Below are positions 21,921 through 33,954 of a stretch of DNA of 64,000 bases, piece by piece (position 1 is the stretch's first letter; the number at the start of each line of letters is the position of its first letter). The translations under genes and the position numbers were made by a program. The stretch covers positions 62,077,914 to 62,141,913 of the forward strand of contig JALMGJ010000002.1 in assembly GCA_023362775.1 (NCBI GenBank), read 5' to 3'. The notes beneath the pieces were generated by a model. It was not told where the DNA came from and made no database searches. It saw only the letters and a program-made list of their open reading frames with translations. This stretch comes from Charina bottae (lineage: Eukaryota > Chordata > Lepidosauria > Squamata > Charinaidae).

Positions 21921-24473
21921 TTAACCAGGTTTAGTAGGGAATTGATCATGGAATTTCTTCAATAACCTTGGTGCTGAAACATGGATTTTATCAACCCATT
22001 CCTCAAACCCCACAGGCAAAAGTTTCCATTGGACCAAATACTGTAATTTTCTTCTATGCATTCTAGAGTCCAAAATGTTCACAATTTCAAAGTGTTCGTT
22101 ATCTCCCACCATGATAGGTGGAGGTGTCACTGGATCTGGATGCCATTGATGAGCAGGTTTGACTGGTTTCAATAAACTGATGTGAAAGACAGAATGCACT
22201 CTACGAAGGTTCTTTGGCAAGTCCAACTGAGCGGCCACCGGGTTGATCACTTTTACAATAGGAAAAGGGCCAATAAACTTAGGACCCAGTTTCTTGGAAG
22301 GCTGAGTTGATTTCAAATGTTTTGTAGAAAGGTAAACCTTTTCTCCCACTACTAAAGGCCATTCTGGAGCTTGTTTACGATCAGCAAAGGTTTTGTAAGA
22401 ATCTTTAGCCTTCTGCAATATATTCAACATTATAGGCCAATTTGATCGTATTTTTGTAATCCATTCATCTGCCAGTACAGGATCAGACTGTTGAATCATG
22501 GCAGGGTCAGGTAGTTCAGGAATAGGGACAAAATCTTGACCAGTAGCCACTTTAAATGGGGAAAACCCAGTGCTCTGATGAACAGCATTATTATAGGCCA
22601 CCTCAGCAAAAGGTAATAACTCCACCCAATTATCTTGCTGATGACTAATGTAACACCGTAAATACTGTTCCAACACGGAGTTAAGCCGTTCGCAAGCCCC
22701 ATTCCCCTGGGGGTGGTGCCCAGAAGTGAGACCCTGCTTAGTTCCAATCAATTTTAAAAATGATTTCCAAAATTTGGCAGTAAACTGACTTCCGCGATCG
22801 CTGATAATCCGCAAGGGGGTGCCGTGTGCTCGGTAGATGTGCACGATGAATAACTTTGCCAGTTGACCAGCAGATGGTAGTCCTTTACAAGGAATAAAAT
22901 GAGCTTGCTTAGAGAATAAATCAGTCACTACCCATATTACGGTTTTGCCTTTACTCTCTGGTAAGTCCACAATGAAATCCATTGAAATTTGCTTCCATGG
23001 GCTTGTTGGCTCAGCCACGGTTTGCAACAGCCCCACCGGTTTCCCGGGCGCTTTTTTCATGGAGGCACAAACATGACATGACAAAACATATTGTTTAACA
23101 TCTTTCCTCAAAGTTGGCCACCAAAATTGCCTCCTAACCAAATGTAAAGTCTTTACAAATCCAAAATGTCCGGCAATTTTACTATCATGACAATGCTGTA
23201 AAATAGCTTTTCTCACAGTTTCAGGAACATATAATCTGTCTCCGTTCCACCACACCCCATTAGTTTCAGTTAAAGTTTGTTTGTGATCTTTCCACCAATC
23301 ATCAGTCCCCATAGCTTCCCGAAGTTCTTTTTCTAAGGAAGGTTCACATGGGGTTTTCTGTTGTTTGGCCTTGCTTCTAGTGAGAGCCACATTCCCTTGT
23401 AACTGTACTGGTACAGGTGCTCTAGTACTTTCAGGACCAGGCTCCTCCTGGTTTGATAATCCCAATTGTTGTGGAGACATTACTGTAGATACCACTAGTT
23501 CTGTTTGAGTGTCATGTTGTGGTAACCTAGACAAAGCATCTGCTAAAAAGTTTTTTCCTGCTGGCAAATACTTTAAAGTGAAATTAAATCTACTGAAAAA
23601 TTCAGCCCAACGGATTTGTTTAGGATTTAATTTCCGAGGAGTTTTAAGTGCTTCCAAGTTTTTATGGTCAGTAAAGACTTCAAATGGATGAGGAGAACCC
23701 TCCAGCAGGTGTCGCCATGTAGCTAGAGCATGTCGCACTGCAAAAGCCTCCTTTTCCCAAACCAACCAACGTTGTTCAGCCTCAGTAAATTTACGGGAAA
23801 TATATGCACAAGGCCTTAATTGATCGTTATTGTCTTTTTGCAATAATATACATCCAATTGCAGAATTGGACGCGTCTGTCTGGATCACAAAGGGACGTTC
23901 TGGATCAGGATGTTTTAAAATGGGTTCTGCAGTGAACAACTGCTTCAATTGTTCAAAAGCCGTTTGGCATGCCGGCGTCCATTTTAACTTCGTTTGAGGC
24001 TTATTTGCTAATACGCCATCAGCCGATTTCTTGGTTTTTAACATATTGGTTAATGGTAACGCAATCTTTGCAAAAGCAGGAATAAACTGGCGATAGAAAT
24101 TTGCAAATCCCAGAAAAGCTTGTAATTGCTTTTTTGTTCTGGGTGTTTCCCACGCCAACACATCTTTGACTTTGGCGGGATCCATTTCTATGCCCTGATG
24201 AGATATTCTGTAGCCTAGAAAGTCCAGTTTCTCTTTGTGAAATTCACATTTAGGCAACTTAACATACAACTTGTTTTCAAAGAGCTTTCTGAGTACTGCT
24301 TTTACTAGTTTCACATGTTGTTCCATGGTCTCTGTGTATATCAATATGTCATCCAAATATACCAATACCCCTTGGTACAGGAATTCATGCAGAACCTCAT
24401 TAATTAAGCTCATGAAGACTCCAGTCCCGCCCCTTAATCCGAACGGCATGACTTTATATTGAAAACAACCCAA
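21921..24473 (-). pseudogene. Chromovirus pol: reverse transcriptase, RNase H, integrase, chromodomain
   Basis: An 850-codon open frame covering most of pol. Catalytic YLDD is at residues 39-42, RNase H begins near TDAS (199-202), the zinc-binding HHCC region lies at about 427-469, and the integrase core has D499, D559 and E595, a D(59)D(35)E spacing usual for gypsy. The end (about 790-845) resembles a chromodomain with LQYLVQWK, which targets integration to histone-marked chromatin in chromoviruses. The first methionine is internal: the upstream part of the reverse transcriptase lies in another frame because of a base-number change in a G run near 24503-24507. The large intact span agrees with a young insertion. 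Confidence 0.95.
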
Positions 24474-24498
24474 TTGGCAATTAAAGGCGGTTTTCCAC

Positions 24499-25440
24499 TC
24501 ATCCCCCTTCTTTTATGCGTACTCTAAAATACGCTTCTCTCAAATCCAGCTTGGTGAAGATTTTTCCTTTGGTTAGTTGAGCCAGCATAACTTTCATCAA
24601 AGGCAGCGGGTATTGGTTAGAAATACAAATAGCATTCAGCCCCCTATAGTCAGTACAAAGTCCTAAGGAACCACCTTTCTTTTTCCTGAATAATACTGGA
24701 GCTGCCGTGGGGGATGTGGAAGGCTCAATAAATCCCCGCTTTAAGTTCTTATCTATAAAATTCCTCAGCTCTTGCAGTTCCTTATGAGTCATTGAATACA
24801 ACTTAGGTTTAGGCAGCACTGCCCCAGGCTCCAATTGCAAAGAACAGTCTGTTTTCCGATGAGGGGGCATCTGGTCTGACTCCGTCTCTACAAAAATCTC
24901 CCCCTCCTCCTCATACACTGACGGTGCCACCGCTGCTTGAGCTAGCTCCCGTAACACACAGAGTCCTGCAGCTTCCCGCTCACCTCCCAAATATGAGCCG
25001 TCTGCAAATTCCATTTCTCCAGAAACCCAGTCAATCTGAGGGTTACGCTCCCTCAACCATTTAAGCCCCAACACTATGGGCTGATTGGAAATGGGAGCCA
25101 CAATGAACCTAATAGTCTCTTGATGCGTCCCAATAGTCATTTTCAAAGCTTCTGTATAATATTCCACTGGACCTCCTTTCATATCTGATCCATCCAACTG
25201 ACAAAATATGATGGGAACTTTTAACTTATGCAACTTAAGTCTCAGTCCTGTAACAATGGCAGGATGCATCAAACATCTTGAGCACCCCGAGTCCAGCATT
25301 GCCATCAAATTGTTCTGATCCCTCCCATCTAAAGTTTCAAGTTTTATCTTAACCTGCATGGTAGGACAATCTCCACTCACCAGCGGATCGGAGCGCCGAT
25401 CTGTAAATGCCTGGCCCCCGGCGCACTTCAAACCAGGCAT
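24499..25440 (-). pseudogene. Chromovirus pol N-terminal part: protease and reverse transcriptase fingers
   Basis: A 313-codon frame. An aspartic-protease motif LDSG is at residues 49-52, followed by linker and the reverse transcriptase fingers (LCTDYRGLNA, about residue 260-270, and TKLDLREAYF near 295-305). It stops at a frameshift and continues as 21921-24473. It overlaps the end of the gag frame by 13 bases in a different phase, so pol was probably expressed by ribosomal frameshifting; this is an inference from the layout. Confidence 0.92.
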
Positions 25441-25661
25441 CGCTCATTTCCCGCCGGCTGCATGAATTCTTCGTCAGAGGAGTCATTCTCTCCCCCAACC
25501 AATTCCAGTGTCTTGCTTTCATCTAGGGCATGGGCTGTCCCCTTGCGTGGCTGCAACTTAACTGGTTTGGAAAACTGACTTTCCGGCTTTGCCTTTACTG
25601 TAGAGGGTTTTTGAGGGCAGTTGCTAATACAATGCCCCTCTTTGCCACATTTAAAGCACAA
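25428..25661 (-). pseudogene. Chromovirus gag C-terminal part with CCHC zinc knuckle
   Basis: Carries CFKCGKEGHCISNC, a C-x2-C-x4-H-x4-C knuckle that binds RNA in Gag proteins, then a basic and an acidic tail. It is in frame with the upstream gag frame (25998-26870), but TAG stops at about 25998-26000 and 25821-25823 separate them. Confidence 0.9.
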
Positions 25662-25997
25662 GCCCCATTTTGATCTGCGTTCTTTTTCCTCTTCCCAAGT
25701 ATTTACTCTGACCGGTTTCTTTGCCGGTGGTTGCCCCAGAGAGTGTCTCCCGGAGCTATGCAGTTTCCTGTACGATCTCAGTCTTAATTGGGTGCTCTCT
25801 GCTTTGCCGGCTAATTGAATCTATTCCTCCAGGGTGTCTGGGTCACCTCGCCCCGCTGCCATTTCTAGAATCTCAGGTTTCAGTCCCATCTGGAAATATT
25901 CCACCTGAAAAGATTCAGGGCAGCTAGGGACCATACCTATAAGCTTTTTAAACTCCATCGCATATTCTGCAACAGATCGATTCCCCTGGTTTAGTTG

Positions 25998-26870
25998 CTA
26001 CAGTTGCACCCTAGCTGACATTTTAGAGAGCGTATCTTCAAATCTCCTTCGCAAGGCTAACATAAAGCTGTGAAAAATCAATAACTCCGGAGACTTGGAG
26101 TCATGTAACGCCACCAGCCATAAAGCAGCCTCTCCTTCTAAGAAACTTGAGACATACCTCACTTTGGCCTCTTCAGTCAGGAAAGCATTCTCAAACTCCT
26201 CCATAAAGCCTCTGACATGGGTCATAAAGCAAGACAATTTCCCTGGGTCGCCATCAAATCTCATTTTCAATTTATTTATGGCGAACACCCTGGCTTGACC
26301 CCTCTGTAATCCACTTACTGGCATTGGAGTCATCTCCAATTCAGGTTCTGAAAAATCCTCCTCTTCTTCCTCCCCACTGGACGTGCCACTCTCTGCTGTC
26401 GTGGTCATCAATTTAGGTTTTAAGTCCATCACTGGGCCCCCTTCCGGCTTTGGAGCCAGGGCCAATTGCTGCACAGACTGAATTAGGGTTTGTAGCTGCT
26501 GGCTAATATTCTCCAGTTCAAAATCAAGGCGTGCAGTCTTCGCTTCCAATGAAGCCACCCTTTGGGACTGGGTAACTCTGGGTTTAGCCGTGCGTTTCCC
26601 CATCCCGGCCTGGATGCCACCTCCAATTCCCACGGACCATTCTGCTCCCACTCTGGGGGTGCGTGCCATGGCTAGTTCGTCAGCCTCTACTCCACTCCGT
26701 CGAGGCCCCTTCTTGGAGGTTTTTTTCTTGCCCACTTCTGGTTCAGCAGCCAAACTTTTTTCTTCCTTGGGAACTACTTCCAAACCTGAAGAAGTGCCTG
26801 GTTGCTCCTCTTCCCCCGCCTGGAAACATTCCATAGATTCTTCCATGCTGAAATTGCTTGGACGAGTCAA
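25998..26870 (-). pseudogene. Chromovirus gag, N-terminal part
   Basis: A 290-codon frame starting at the first methionine after the 5' LTR. The N-terminal third is charged and low complexity. The C-terminal part (about residues 200-285) has the retrotransposon-gag pattern FDGDPGKLSCFMTHV and FLEGEAALWLVAL typical of capsid domains. It ends at a premature TAG; the frame then continues to the zinc knuckle with one more stop. Structural protein of the particle, inactivated here. Confidence 0.9.
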
Positions 26871-26950
26871 CTCTCACTCAGGAGGCACTACTTGGAGTTA
26901 CCAATTGTAACCTCAGGATAAACCGACTGAATTGTAGATTCAAGTCTTTC

Positions 26951-27304
26951 TGTGATGATATCAACAACAATGTCCCAATAAACACTTCTCCATGTAGTTC
27001 AGTGAAATACAGATAAAGCTTTATTCAGGATACATGTTCATTGAAGCACTCCTAAAGACTTGAATGCTGATTCCCGCCAAACTATTCCCTCTTAACTTCC
27101 CCCCTTGCGCACCAATTCACCAACGATGATCTCATGAGGCAAACGGTCCCATCTCTCCGTTGCAGGTGCGTGACCTTGGCCGAGCTGTCTCTAGCTTCCA
27201 CCAGCAGACATAACACTCAACTGCCATCCCCCCTCCCAACTACTATGCAAGCACTATGTTATGCTTAATCCTAATGGCAGGATTCATAGACATGAACCCT
27301 GACA
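26951..27304 (-). repeat. Chromovirus 5' LTR
   Basis: A 354-bp terminal repeat, nearly identical to 21408-21761. Expected to hold the promoter and the start of the element's transcript on the minus strand. Confidence 0.95.
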
Positions 27305-27309
27305 ATATG

Positions 27310-27318
27310 GTCATCCTA
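27310..27318. mobile_element. hAT-like copy B, right end
   Basis: Terminal GTCATCCTA of the element that begins at 20499, followed by the right copy of the 8-bp target duplication at 27319-27326. Confidence 0.85.
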
Positions 27319-27326
27319 CAAACTAT

Positions 27327-27540
27327 TGAGTCCTTAGTGCTCTCTGAGCTTTGTTGTTTGATTGCAGATGTTTCATTACCCAACTAGGTAACATCATCAG
27401 TGCAAGTGAGTGTGGGGCTTGCTCCCTGTTTATATACAGTTGCTTGCCCTGCCATTGTTGGTGAGGGTATGGTTTTCTCCTTGGTAGCTCCTTGATTAGG
27501 GTATTGTTTTCTGCTTGATTGGGATTACTAGTACAGAGGG
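27327..27540. mobile_element. Penelope-like element end fragment (family A)
   Basis: Starts GAGTCCTTAGTGCTCTCTG and shows the same ordered blocks as 36029-36270 and 62794-63405, including the AGGTAACATCATCAGTG block. The opposite strand of this family reads a Penelope-like C-terminal peptide pattern (TEDVA...GNE). It is diverged; the right boundary is uncertain. The hAT-like copy B inserted exactly at its edge. Confidence 0.6.
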
Positions 27541-27649
27541 TGAGATTAGGAGAGATGGAGAAGTAACTGGTCAGTGTGCCTTCAAATACAATGCCCTTGC
27601 CCCTGGATGAGCCAAGGCCAACCCAATTCCATCGTCATGAGGGTGGAAT

Positions 27650-27707
27650 GCACTTTATTTTATTTTCCCTTGTGGGGGGAGATGGGCGGTGATATAAGTT
27701 GAACAAA

Positions 27708-27738
<31 letters not shown>

Positions 27739-27742
27739 ATGT
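27650..27742 (+). mobile_element. L2 3' end with (AAAT)n tail
   Basis: GGGGGGAGATGGGCGGTGAT followed by AAGTTGAACAAATA and about ten AAAT units: the characteristic L2 terminus and tail microsatellite. Confidence 0.75.
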
Positions 27743-28959
27743 TCCTTTTACAAAAATGTCCTTCTTATTTTGATTTGTTCAGGGTACCTCTGCACTCTCT
27801 CAAGTGCTTATATTTATCTGGGTGTCTAACTGCTGAAAATTAGTTCTGTCACATCAAGGGGAGGTGCTACCAGTCTTATGAAACCTGTTCACTTCATACA
27901 GAAACCTTTCAGCCCTACTTTAATGCTACTATCATTCCAATTTCATCAGATTCTGTCCTCAGGCAACTAATTTGCCCATACTGTTGAAATTATTGATTAC
28001 CAAAATAATAAAAAAACTAAGCTAATATTGATGACATTTGACAGCCTTGACACTGCCATAAATATCTAATTTCCCTACAATTTCATTCTATTCTACTGAG
28101 ATACTAATAATAATAATTGTAGCAGCAGCAGCAGCAGCAACAACACTTGTACTTATCCATGCTAGGTAATGATTTGGGTCAGTTCCAAAGTTCTGAATCA
28201 GGCCAACAAACTGAAATTTGTGATCCAGGCAACTCCTTAGAAAATAGTATTCAAAAATACAAATAAACATTTCTCATTAAAAGTGTGTATCAATGAAATT
28301 GTTTCTTTTTGTTAAGAAACTCATGAATATGTTACGAATGCTTAATTGCATGCTGTATAGTGTTCATGGTGCTAATTTTATAAAATTCAGTCAATTGGCA
28401 GTTTATTAAAGAAATATTGAGATGATTTTATGGTAAGCATGCACAAATTAAATACAGTGTCAGATGATAAATAGAGGTATTACTATAACATGACATCATT
28501 TGAAAGTGCAGAAACTTTTATTGTTAACATACTTATTATGGCAGCTACTGGTTTTCCTTTCAGTCTTAATTAAGATTTTTGCAGCTGAGGTTGCCACAAA
28601 CCTAAATTTGTTTGTTGTTTCAGGTGTGCTGAAAAAGCATTCAAAGCATTCATTTGGTCAATTTGGGGGATTTGATTTATTTGTAATCTCTGTGAATTCT
28701 CCTATTCATGAGACTGATTGGTATATACTGTAATAAGGTTAGAAAAACAGGAAATAACAAGGAATAAGGAATAAGACATTAAAAAGGTTATATCATCTCT
28801 AATCTCAAGATGGATGCCCACAATCAATCAGGGCTAAAGACATGGTAGATAGGAATGTTTTCATTGTCTTGGGAAAACCAAGGAGGGAAGGTCCTACACA
28901 TATACACCCCCAGGAGAAGCATATTCTTGGGCATGGGTGCCACTATAGAGAAGACCTGC
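27743..28959. other. Spacer with a TAA/GCA microsatellite
   Basis: A compound microsatellite (TAA)n then (GCA)n lies at about 28106-28145. Otherwise AT-rich and without recognised repeats or genes. Confidence 0.45.
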
Positions 28960-30340
28960 CATCTAGTCCTATATACTTCCAAAAGTGGCAGAACCCTTAG
29001 CAGGCTGTCTTGAGATGGGCAGACTCAACTATGGCAAGATGGTGCCTGATTTAACCTGGTGTTACACCACAGATTTGCAGGTGACAACCAGCACTTCAGA
29101 CTGGGTCTGGAACCCTATTGGATTTCACAGCATAGACAATGAAATTACTGTTAACTTGCAGCGGCAGGGTTTGCCTTATCAGAAGTCTGGCTGCTGCATT
29201 CTGGACCAGCTCTAGCTTCTGGATCTCTAAAGGCTTCTTCTTATACAATGCAACTGCATGGTAATCAAAGCATGAGCTACCATTGCCAGGGCATCCAGGT
29301 GGCAAAGGCCCACAGCCACAGCATTCACTTGCTGTTTAAGCAGGATATGTGAGTCCAAGAAGACCCCAAAGTCCTTTGGGGGAACGCAACTCCATCCAGA
29401 AAAATTACCAGGACCAAAGTTATTGGATTGTCTCAATGTTTACTGACAAAAAGCAACTGAGTCTTGGTAGGATTTAATCTGAGCTTGTTTGAGCCCTTCC
29501 AGATCTAAACAGTTCAGGATTTCCATAGCATCTCTGGCTCAGCCTGGTGTGGCAATGTATAATTAAGGGTCATCAACATGCTGATGACAACTCACTCTGA
29601 ACTGATATATGATTTCTCCCAGAGGCTCCATATAAATGTTAAAAATAGGGAGAGCACTGGAGAGCCTCATACTGGAGCAATCAAGGACTTAATGTTGATT
29701 GACTGCTGACTGAAACTACCCACTTGGGCAAGAGTAGAACCACTGTACAACAGTGTCCCCAACTCCTAAGCCTTGTAACTGTTCTAGCAAGATACTGTTT
29801 GATGGTACAGAATGCCACCAAGAAGTTTAACTAGACCAAGAGTGCACATTCCCTCACCTAGGTCCTAACAAAGGTCATTGAACAGTATAAGTAATGAGTT
29901 TCTTCTAGGATCTTCTGTAGCTGGATTCTCTTCTCAGTGACCTTTCCCTAAAAGGGGAGATTGGATACTGAGCAAAAATTGTTAAAAACAGCAGGAATGG
30001 CTCCTTCAAGGCAGGTGGCATTTCTCCCTCCCTTGACAGTCTCCCAGATTTAGCCTTTGAGACTCACTTGGCCACCCAAAGGAGCCATGAAGGATGTGGA
30101 TCTAGCCCAGGATTCATGCCACAAAGGATCCTACCCAATTTATCGGCCTCTACAAGCTCAAAAGCATCTCCCTCAAAAGAATACCACTGTGAATTCTGCC
30201 TAACTAGTATCCAGCCCAGAATGGATGACAGTGACTTTATCCACCAAGAAACCCACAGATTGATCCAGTGAACCTGCAGATACTTTGTCCTACACAACTT
30301 TCCCTAAAAGGGTCTGGATAACTCTGAATAAGGCTACCAG
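28960..30340 (-). mobile_element. L2 LINE, old reverse transcriptase fragment
   Basis: On the minus strand I read FNIYMEPLGEII, then a decayed HQHVDDP in place of the YADD motif (near 29590), then VPKDFGVFLDSHILLKQQV (about 29340-29400), LELVQNAAARLL (about 29200), all L2 reverse transcriptase landmarks in correct order. No frame is intact. The upstream part (29700-30340) aligns poorly with anything I can name and is included because it precedes the domain without a visible boundary. Confidence 0.75.
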
Positions 30341-31324
30341 GGGAAATCTGCAGACGCAGTAAGTGCAAAGAAGAAGAGATGCTTCATCATTCTTATCAAC
30401 ACTGTGTAGGCTCCAACATGAAATCTTACCAGTGCTTGGTTAGATCTGTTTCTGGTTTTCTGCTGCCACTGCCCTAGGCATCTTTTCACCTGCTTCATTT
30501 CTCAAGAAGCCCCTTGAGATTTGCAACTGAGCATAGACCTCCCAGGAGCAACCTCATCCAGTGTTCTGGCTCTCTCCACATTCCAGAGATCAGATAGAGA
30601 TTCATGTTTCTTGTTCCCTTGTCCGTCAATTCGTCAGTGACATTCACAACACTCTCCTGACATGATGATGACACAGATGATTACTAACAAAATTATTTGT
30701 TTTGCAGCAGCCAGAAACAAATAGCAGAACTGACAATTGAGGCCAACTGCTCTGAGGACACATGAGACAAAAGGGAAAGTTGCCAAGAAGCAATATCTTC
30801 AAGGTGAACACAGAAGCACGTGGCAGAAATATGAATTGTTGATGAATTGATTTTTTTCCAGAAGAAGAGTGCATTTGTTTTTGTACAAAATGCAATTTTT
30901 AAGCTTGAAATTATTTGTCTCTTGTAGCTAACACTTTACTACCAGGCTCTCTGTTTTCAATATAGTTTTGCTTGAAGTCCTTAGAGTTTCCAAATCATCA
31001 TTGTCCATGATGATGATTTGTTTTCCAGACCATGCTGAGCGATATATTCCAGAGCTTTTATATTTTTGCTCATATAAGTTAAAGGTTTTAAAAAAATTTT
31101 TGCAAGCAATGTATATGCTGCTCTGTTCTAAACCAGCTCTGACGTTCTCTATAACGTGAACAAAAAACTGAAAAGTGCAAAGACAAAAACAGTGTCACAA
31201 CAGTGGTTCCATCCACCAGGGTAGCCCCAAATTTAACACCCCAAGTGCTCTATCAAACAGCCATGTTTTCACAGCCCTATTGATTTCATCAGGGAGGTGG
31301 TGGTCAGGATGTACAAGCTATATT
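30341..31324. other. Spacer, nothing recognised
   Basis: No clear repeat. A short CATGATGATGA patch at 31006-31016 and a T-rich exon-like frame at 30968-31159 have no domain features. Confidence 0.4.
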
Positions 31325-31578
31325 GAGCTAGATTGTGTGTGTGTGTGTGTGTGTGCCTTCAAGTTAGTGTGGGATCCTGGCAACTGCCTGGACAAGTCTC
31401 TGCAGTTTTCTTGGCAAGATTTCAGAAGTGGTTTGACATTGCCTCCTTCCTAGGGCTGAGAGAAAGTGACTGGCTCAAAATCACCCATCAGGATTCGTGC
31501 CTAAGGCAGAACTAGAACTCATGGTCTCCTGGTTTCTAGCCTGGTGCCTTAACCACTACACCGAACTGGCTTTCCTAG
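31325..31578 (-). mobile_element. tRNA-derived SINE with L2-like tail
   Basis: Minus strand begins with a tRNA-like head, GCCAGTTCGGTGTAGTGGTT then AAGGCACCAGGC, followed by a body with GTGACTGGCT-type core and a tail near GACTTGTCCAGGCAG. The left edge runs into a (GT)n microsatellite (31334-31357). The same family, without its head, is at 61191-61425. Confidence 0.8.
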
Positions 31579-31656
31579 CAGGTCTTAGAGTAGCTTATTC
31601 AACTGCACACACGCTGAGGAACTATCTCCTTTAATGTTGTGGGCATTTCAAATAGA

Positions 31657-32274
31657 GAAGCATAAACGCCTCCTAAGGACTATTACTATTTATTAGGAAC
31701 AATGATTTAGATTGTTCCTAGATTGTCTAGATAGGAATACGTAGTCCTTGTAATTTCTCCTGAGAAGCAACTTCCAAATTTTGCTTCAGAATTTATTATA
31801 GTCTAAAATAGCTTCAGAGAGCTGAGTGACAACTTGATCCTTTGCTCATTCAGAGAGGTAGAGATTATAGATCTGCACAAAGAGAAAAGATGTTTCAAGT
31901 TCAGAATAAAACAGTCCAACTCAAAATGTTCTACAAAGACATGTGAGGTTGGCTGCTTTCCAAGGGAATAAAATCCACAATCCAATAAAAGCCTTGCAGA
32001 AAGATTAGCCAATGAGATGTTTTCAAAACAATTTTGAAAACTTTAAAACAAATCCCTATATTCAGTTGTCAGGTACTGAAGAATAACTTAGTTAATATTA
32101 GCATCAGTTATCGGAACTGCCTGCTTCTTGCAGCAGTAGGGAAATCATTTTTGCTCTTTAAATGAATCCTGGATTGCTAAACCACATTGTTAACAGGGCA
32201 AAAACAAAAAACCCAATCTCTTTCAGATTCCTTTCAAACAGCCCCTCTCCCAGTCTGAAGATAAATAAACATGG

Positions 32275-32354
<80 letters not shown>

Positions 32355-32392
32355 CACAAACAGTAATTAATTCCACTCCTATGAGGTTTTTC
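31657..32392 (-). repeat. Unclassified dispersed repeat, copy B (inverted relative to copy A)
   Basis: Inverted partner of 10928-11582. The part from 31657 to about 32030 is almost identical to copy A. The remainder is roughly nine-tenths identical, with small indels and a large tetranucleotide expansion (32271-32356). No transposon hallmarks seen at the ends. Confidence 0.7.
32271..32356. repeat. (CAGG)n / (CCTG)n microsatellite
   Basis: About 21 uninterrupted CAGG units. It sits where copy A of the host repeat has two to three CCTG units, so it arose by local expansion. Confidence 0.97.
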
Positions 32393-33954
32393 TTCTGCTA
32401 CACTACAACACTACACCAAACTGGCTCTCAAGCTAGATTAGACAAGTATCATTTCCTAATTTATGCCTAATTAAAAAGAACTTTAAAATGCACCTACCCT
32501 ACCCATCCATCAGTTTGCCTGCTTCACCTCCTAGCATGAATCATCCAGGGTAGGCTTAGACTGCATTGTCAATTACCAAATTTCTATCCAGGGGAAAAAA
32601 AACTGCTGCACATATTGATTTTCACCTGATGCTCTGGGCAGTAGCATGCAAAAGATTGAGAAGACAAGTGTGCCCTTCCTCTCCTCCAGAGCTATAAGTC
32701 ATTATTGGCCAGGTAGTAGAGAAGTATTGCCCATTCTCAACCCATATTAAGTGTTTTACTTGTTATATATAATGGATAATTGTTGAACCTATGGATTTAA
32801 AAGAGGGCAGTATTCCAATTGCAGATTTCTATTCCAATTTGAAATCCCATCTGGATGTGGGTTTGGCCCTTATCTTAGTGCCGAAAAAGTCAAAGGATTC
32901 TCCTTGCAGGTGCCAAGCCCGCTCTTGCCCGACAAAACTCAAGGCATGCAGGTCTCACTGCTTGCACAATGCAGCATGTTGCAACCAGGTTATTTTGTAG
33001 TTCCCCACTGACAGAAATTCAATATAATCCCAGGCTCTCTGGTCTCCTGAGAGTGATTTTAGACAACTTTGAGGTCTTATATGCAATTGGTATTAATGGT
33101 GTGGTAAGAGGAGTTTTCAGATTGCAGAAAAAGAACCCTAATTTCCTTTAAAAAGAGAGAGAGAATTAACTCTGTAGACATATATCCACATGTTAGCTTT
33201 TAAATAATTAATGGGAAATTGAATGCAGACTTCCAATTAAAATTGATTAGAATAATTTTATTACGTGTAGTACATCTCTGAGGAGCCCCTTTTCTTCCTT
33301 AAAGCACACACACACACACATCTGCATGCACACACATACATGCATACCCATTGTTAAAAATATAGATGCGACCTGTGATTAATATACATAGAGTTTACTG
33401 CAAAATCTGTGTGGGTGTAGGGGAAATAGATCAAGCATGAGGTTCAATAGAAGTGGGCAGGAAAAAAACGAATATTTTGCTAGCTGATCAGGACTGTCTG
33501 TCAGAAATGAAAGTGTCTGAGTTCCCTTAGAGATCTTCTGAACAGCCCAAAAAACATTTTGGCATCGCAGCAATCTCTGGTTCATATTTGCCTCTTGTGA
33601 CATAATTCTGTTTAAACTGGGTTGTGCTAATAGCCTCCTCAAAGTCAACTAACTGCCTGAGCCATAGTGCTTGATGCATATTTTATTAGAAAAAGGTGGG
33701 GAAGTGGGAGATCAGCTGCACTCTATGAAACACGGCCCAAGCTCTATGAATTACTTGTCACTTCAGCAGTTTCGCTGTCAGCTGAATCTATAGGAATGTC
33801 TAATTTCGGCTTTGAGGTCTGATTTGGAACTGGTCAAGGTCTTCAGTCAGTGGTCCAGGTCAACAGTGGTACAACACTGAGCAGCAGCAGAGCTGACTTC
33901 CCTTTTATTCTATTGATTCTTAATCAATAAGCAGTGAAGCTTTTCTACTTAAGC
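32393..33954. other. Spacer, nothing firmly recognised
   Basis: A short ACACTACACCAAACTGGCTC near 32405-32430 resembles an inverted tRNA-SINE head. The frame at 32791-33000 is cysteine-rich near its end but has no domain I recognise. A CA run lies at about 33307-33322. Confidence 0.4.

Larger units (their letters stand above)
21408..27304 (-). mobile_element. Ty3/gypsy chromovirus LTR retrotransposon
   Basis: A 5,897-bp reverse-strand element with 354-bp LTRs at both ends and a 5-bp target duplication ATATG (21403-21407 and 27305-27309). Order on the minus strand is LTR, gag with CCHC knuckle, protease, reverse transcriptase, RNase H, integrase, chromodomain, LTR. The LTRs differ at only two positions by eye, so insertion is recent. 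A primer-binding site beside the right LTR was not obvious; a purine-rich tract GGAGGGTCGG precedes the left LTR. It is inactive as read, with two stops in gag and a frameshift in the reverse transcriptase. Confidence 0.97.

Noticed and set aside
32158..32376. Repetitive cysteine/leucine/proline frame (CLPACLPACLPA)
   Set aside because: It is translation of the CAGG microsatellite, not a gene.
32791..33000. Cysteine-rich 69-codon frame
   Set aside because: Cysteines are confined to one end with no known pattern; no supporting context.
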